Positions 62,258-64,000 of a stretch of 64,000 nt of DNA are shown in pieces. The notes under the pieces were generated by a model. The model saw only the letters and a list, made by a program, of their open reading frames with translations, was not told where the DNA came from and did not search any database. Within the stretch, counting starts at the first letter, position 1. Each line of letters begins with the position of its first letter. A program made the translations under genes and the position numbers. Origin of the DNA: Toxorhynchites rutilus septentrionalis. Lineage: Eukaryota; Arthropoda; Insecta; Diptera; Culicidae. The stretch is taken from the NCBI RefSeq assembly GCF_029784135.1, contig NC_073746.1, forward strand, positions 92,826,564 to 92,890,563, read 5' to 3'.

Positions 62258-63250
62258 ATGTCGGAAGGAAAAGTGCCCACGGATAGAGAAAAAGGACAAA
62301 TCGATGCATTTCACCAAGAAAATGTTGGAATTAGAGAAATTGCTCGTCGGATTGGACAATTCCATCAAGTAGTTCTCAATTTTTTTAACGAATCCTCAAG
62401 GATACGGTAAAATAAAGGAATTTCAACGTAAATCGAAGCTCTCTGACCGATTTGATCGGGAAATAATTAGAACTGTTTCGAATTCTTCAAAATCGCTTAT
62501 GCAAATAAAGCAATATTTCAATTTAAATTTTTCACGGTAGACAATTCGTCAAATTTTGTTAAAAAGTCGTTACATAGAAAAGGCTAAAAAGGTGAAAGCT
62601 CCTAATCTTACACCATCTCACATCGAAAGACGTCTGAGTTTTGCCAAAGCTCACATGAATCAACAGTGGGACATGGTATGTCACAACAAACAACGTTTTC
62701 AATAGACTACATTTTGCTACATACCATAACAAAAAGTTCTTCAATTATTGTTTTACTTTCAACTTTGCCAGGTTATCTTCAGTGACGAATAAAAATTCAA
62801 TTTGGATGATCCTGATGGTACCAACGGGTAGTGGCGTGATTTACGGAAGGAGGAACGGTATTTTTAACCAGGAATTTTGGTGGAAGCTCGTGCATGGGCG
62901 GGATTCTGTGCAACTGGAAAGCTCAAGTTAGCTTTCACACCATTCAAGGATTACATACATGTTCTGAAATCCTCTCTCCTACCGTTTTTGCGTGGATATC
63001 CTCACAAAAAATACACATTCCAGCAAAACAATGCTACCATTCATACCAACAAGTGAACTAAGCAATGGATTAAGGTCCAAAAACTGACTGATCGGTTCGC
63101 TCTCCAGACTTGAATCCTGTTGAAAATCTTAGGGGGATCCTTGTACGCAGAATCTACACTAAAGGAAAGCAGTACACCACGATTGAAGCGCTTAAGGTCA
63201 CAATTTTGGAAAAATATCGAGAAATCCGTTCAAAAAAATTTGGTAATTAG
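62258..63250 (+). pseudogene. Tc1-like transposase pseudogene, probably with an intron
   Basis: The start MSEGKVPTDREKGQIDAFHQ is followed by the helix-turn-helix segment NVGIREIARRIGQ. After a shift in a T run (near 62379) come LSDRFDREIIRTVSNSSKSL and NLTPSHIERRLSFAKAHMNQ. The block WDM then VIFSDE holds the first catalytic Asp, but a 96-nt intron-like segment separates the two parts. The second catalytic Asp is Asn here (FQQNNATIHT, near 63027), and the Glu lies in SPDLNPVENL (near 63120). Several stops and at least three shifts mean it is inactive. The C-terminal RRIYTKGKQYTTIEALKVTI is well preserved. Confidence 0.75.
62676..62771 (+). other. Candidate spliceosomal intron in the Tc1-like gene
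   Basis: The segment starts GTATGT and ends TTTACTTTCAACTTTGCCAG, with a pyrimidine-rich run before AG. It is 96 nt long, contains an in-frame TAG, and its removal joins W-D-M to V-I-F-S-D-E without changing frame. Confidence 0.65.
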
Positions 63251-63387
63251 TATGCCAACACAAATTTTTCAGGTTATTAGCCCAAAATGGCAAGGTTGCC
63301 AATTATTGACATGTAAATCAGGCAATAGTTTCAAAATTTTCATTGCTAATACTTATGAATTTGGAAATGGTCTTATAGAAACTTGAC

Positions 63388-64000
63388 AGCTGAAATATTT
63401 AAGCACAATAAATAAACAAAAAATCATTTTGAATGAAATTGATGTTAAATATAATTTATTCTAAGCATTCTACATTGTAAGAATGTATCTTGTTGAAATT
63501 ATAACTATATTTTTATTTTTATTTTGAGATGAAGCTTCAGTACACAGAATGAAAATAACAGTTAATGCATTGGAGACAAACATTGGAGGAAAAAAAAATC
63601 GCTATAATAACAAATACACGAAAAAAGATTTTTTTAGCTCGACAACACTAGGCCACGTATTGCAGAGACTGTGAGTATGTGAACCAATAGGTGGATCTTC
63701 CGATTATCATTTCGACGATGGCCTGACTGAGTATTCTTATTTTCATGAGCATGTCAAAATTGTTTCGATTCATGGTCTGCCTACAGAACTTCCAGTGACA
63801 TGTTCTAGCGCCTGTAGAAACCAACTGGACTTGTGATGCTCCTAATTTGTCGTATTTTTTCTAATTTGTTATCGGTCCATGAAGGAGAAATAGGCTATTC
63901 AACTGCTCATTCCCTGTCTCTCAACATTTTTCCTTGGGCGGATGACCTCAATTATAAGATTAACTGTTCAATATTCATTACGGAAAGATGTAAAAATTAC
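63388..64000. other. AT-rich stretch, nothing recognised
   Basis: No gene, RNA gene or repeat end seen before the window stops. Confidence 0.4.

Larger units (their letters stand above)
62020..63387 (+). mobile_element. Tc1-like element (dead), right outer end not found
   Basis: GTCAAGTTTCTATAAGACCA at 62190-62209 is repeated inverted and exact at 63368-63387. A related TCCAACTTCTATAAGACCAG lies further out at 62026-62045, with TA at 62018-62019. Paired inner and outer repeats at each end are known in Tc1-like elements, but the matching outer repeat on the right was not found before the window ends. One degraded transposase gene lies inside. Confidence 0.7.

Overview
The window looks like repeat-dense, non-coding DNA from a culicine mosquito, most likely Aedes. 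This rests on element types, not on a database match: an I-clade LINE, a tRNA-headed SINE sharing that LINE's 3' tail (the relationship I recall being published for gecko and MosquI in Ae. aegypti), a second SINE resembling Feilai, two mariners with the DD37E spacing first described from mosquitoes, and many TA-flanked palindromic MITEs. I find no host protein-coding gene; every recognisable coding stretch belongs to a transposable element, and nearly all are broken.

Layout. 1-4.2 kb: ends of TA-flanked elements, then single-copy DNA. 4.2-9 kb: a G-rich MITE at each side of the first copy of a 1.3 kb interspersed repeat (family R1), itself split by an 881-bp MITE with a clean 5-bp target duplication. 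9.3-13 kb: two foldback MITEs, a pogo-like C-terminal remnant and a hAT remnant. 13.2-16.3 kb: R1 copy 2, a ~118-bp tandem repeat and a second hAT remnant with its terminus. 17.4-18 kb: a TA-flanked element. 18.25-23.75 kb: a near full-length I-clade LINE on the minus strand (ORF1 open; ORF2 broken by three frameshifts and a stop). 24-29.7 kb: mostly single-copy DNA. 30.2-38.8 kb: a nested stack in which a dead hAT has received a modular repeat, a MITE and a 5'-truncated I-clade LINE (perfect 12-bp target duplication), with a dead DD37E mariner just outside on the left and a better preserved one (49-bp perfect terminal repeats) on the right.

39-43.8 kb: SINE fragments, two copies of repeat family R4 and smaller tandem repeats. 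44.2-46.5 kb: single-copy DNA. 46.6-48.85 kb: a pogo-like element carrying a complete 494-bp SINE and a 157-bp MITE. 49-51 kb: tRNA-derived SINEs. 52.47-56.05 kb: an almost exact 1.54-kb duplication on both sides of a 500-N gap, most simply an unmerged contig overlap. 56.2-57.6 kb: single-copy DNA. 58.9-60.2 kb: R1 copy 3, inverted. 61.07-61.91 kb: a modular repeat (family R2) ending in a microsatellite. 62-63.4 kb: a dead Tc1-like element that seems to carry a 96-nt spliceosomal intron just before its first catalytic aspartate.

The parts do not form a pathway; they form a layered record of insertions. The single-copy islands are the only places where host regulatory or untranslated sequence might lie, and I cannot assign them to a gene. 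I did not find a convincing new biological system. The best leads are the intron-bearing Tc1-like element, the SINE/LINE shared tail, a perfect 16-bp palindrome found at the edges of several different repeats, and the assembly duplication.
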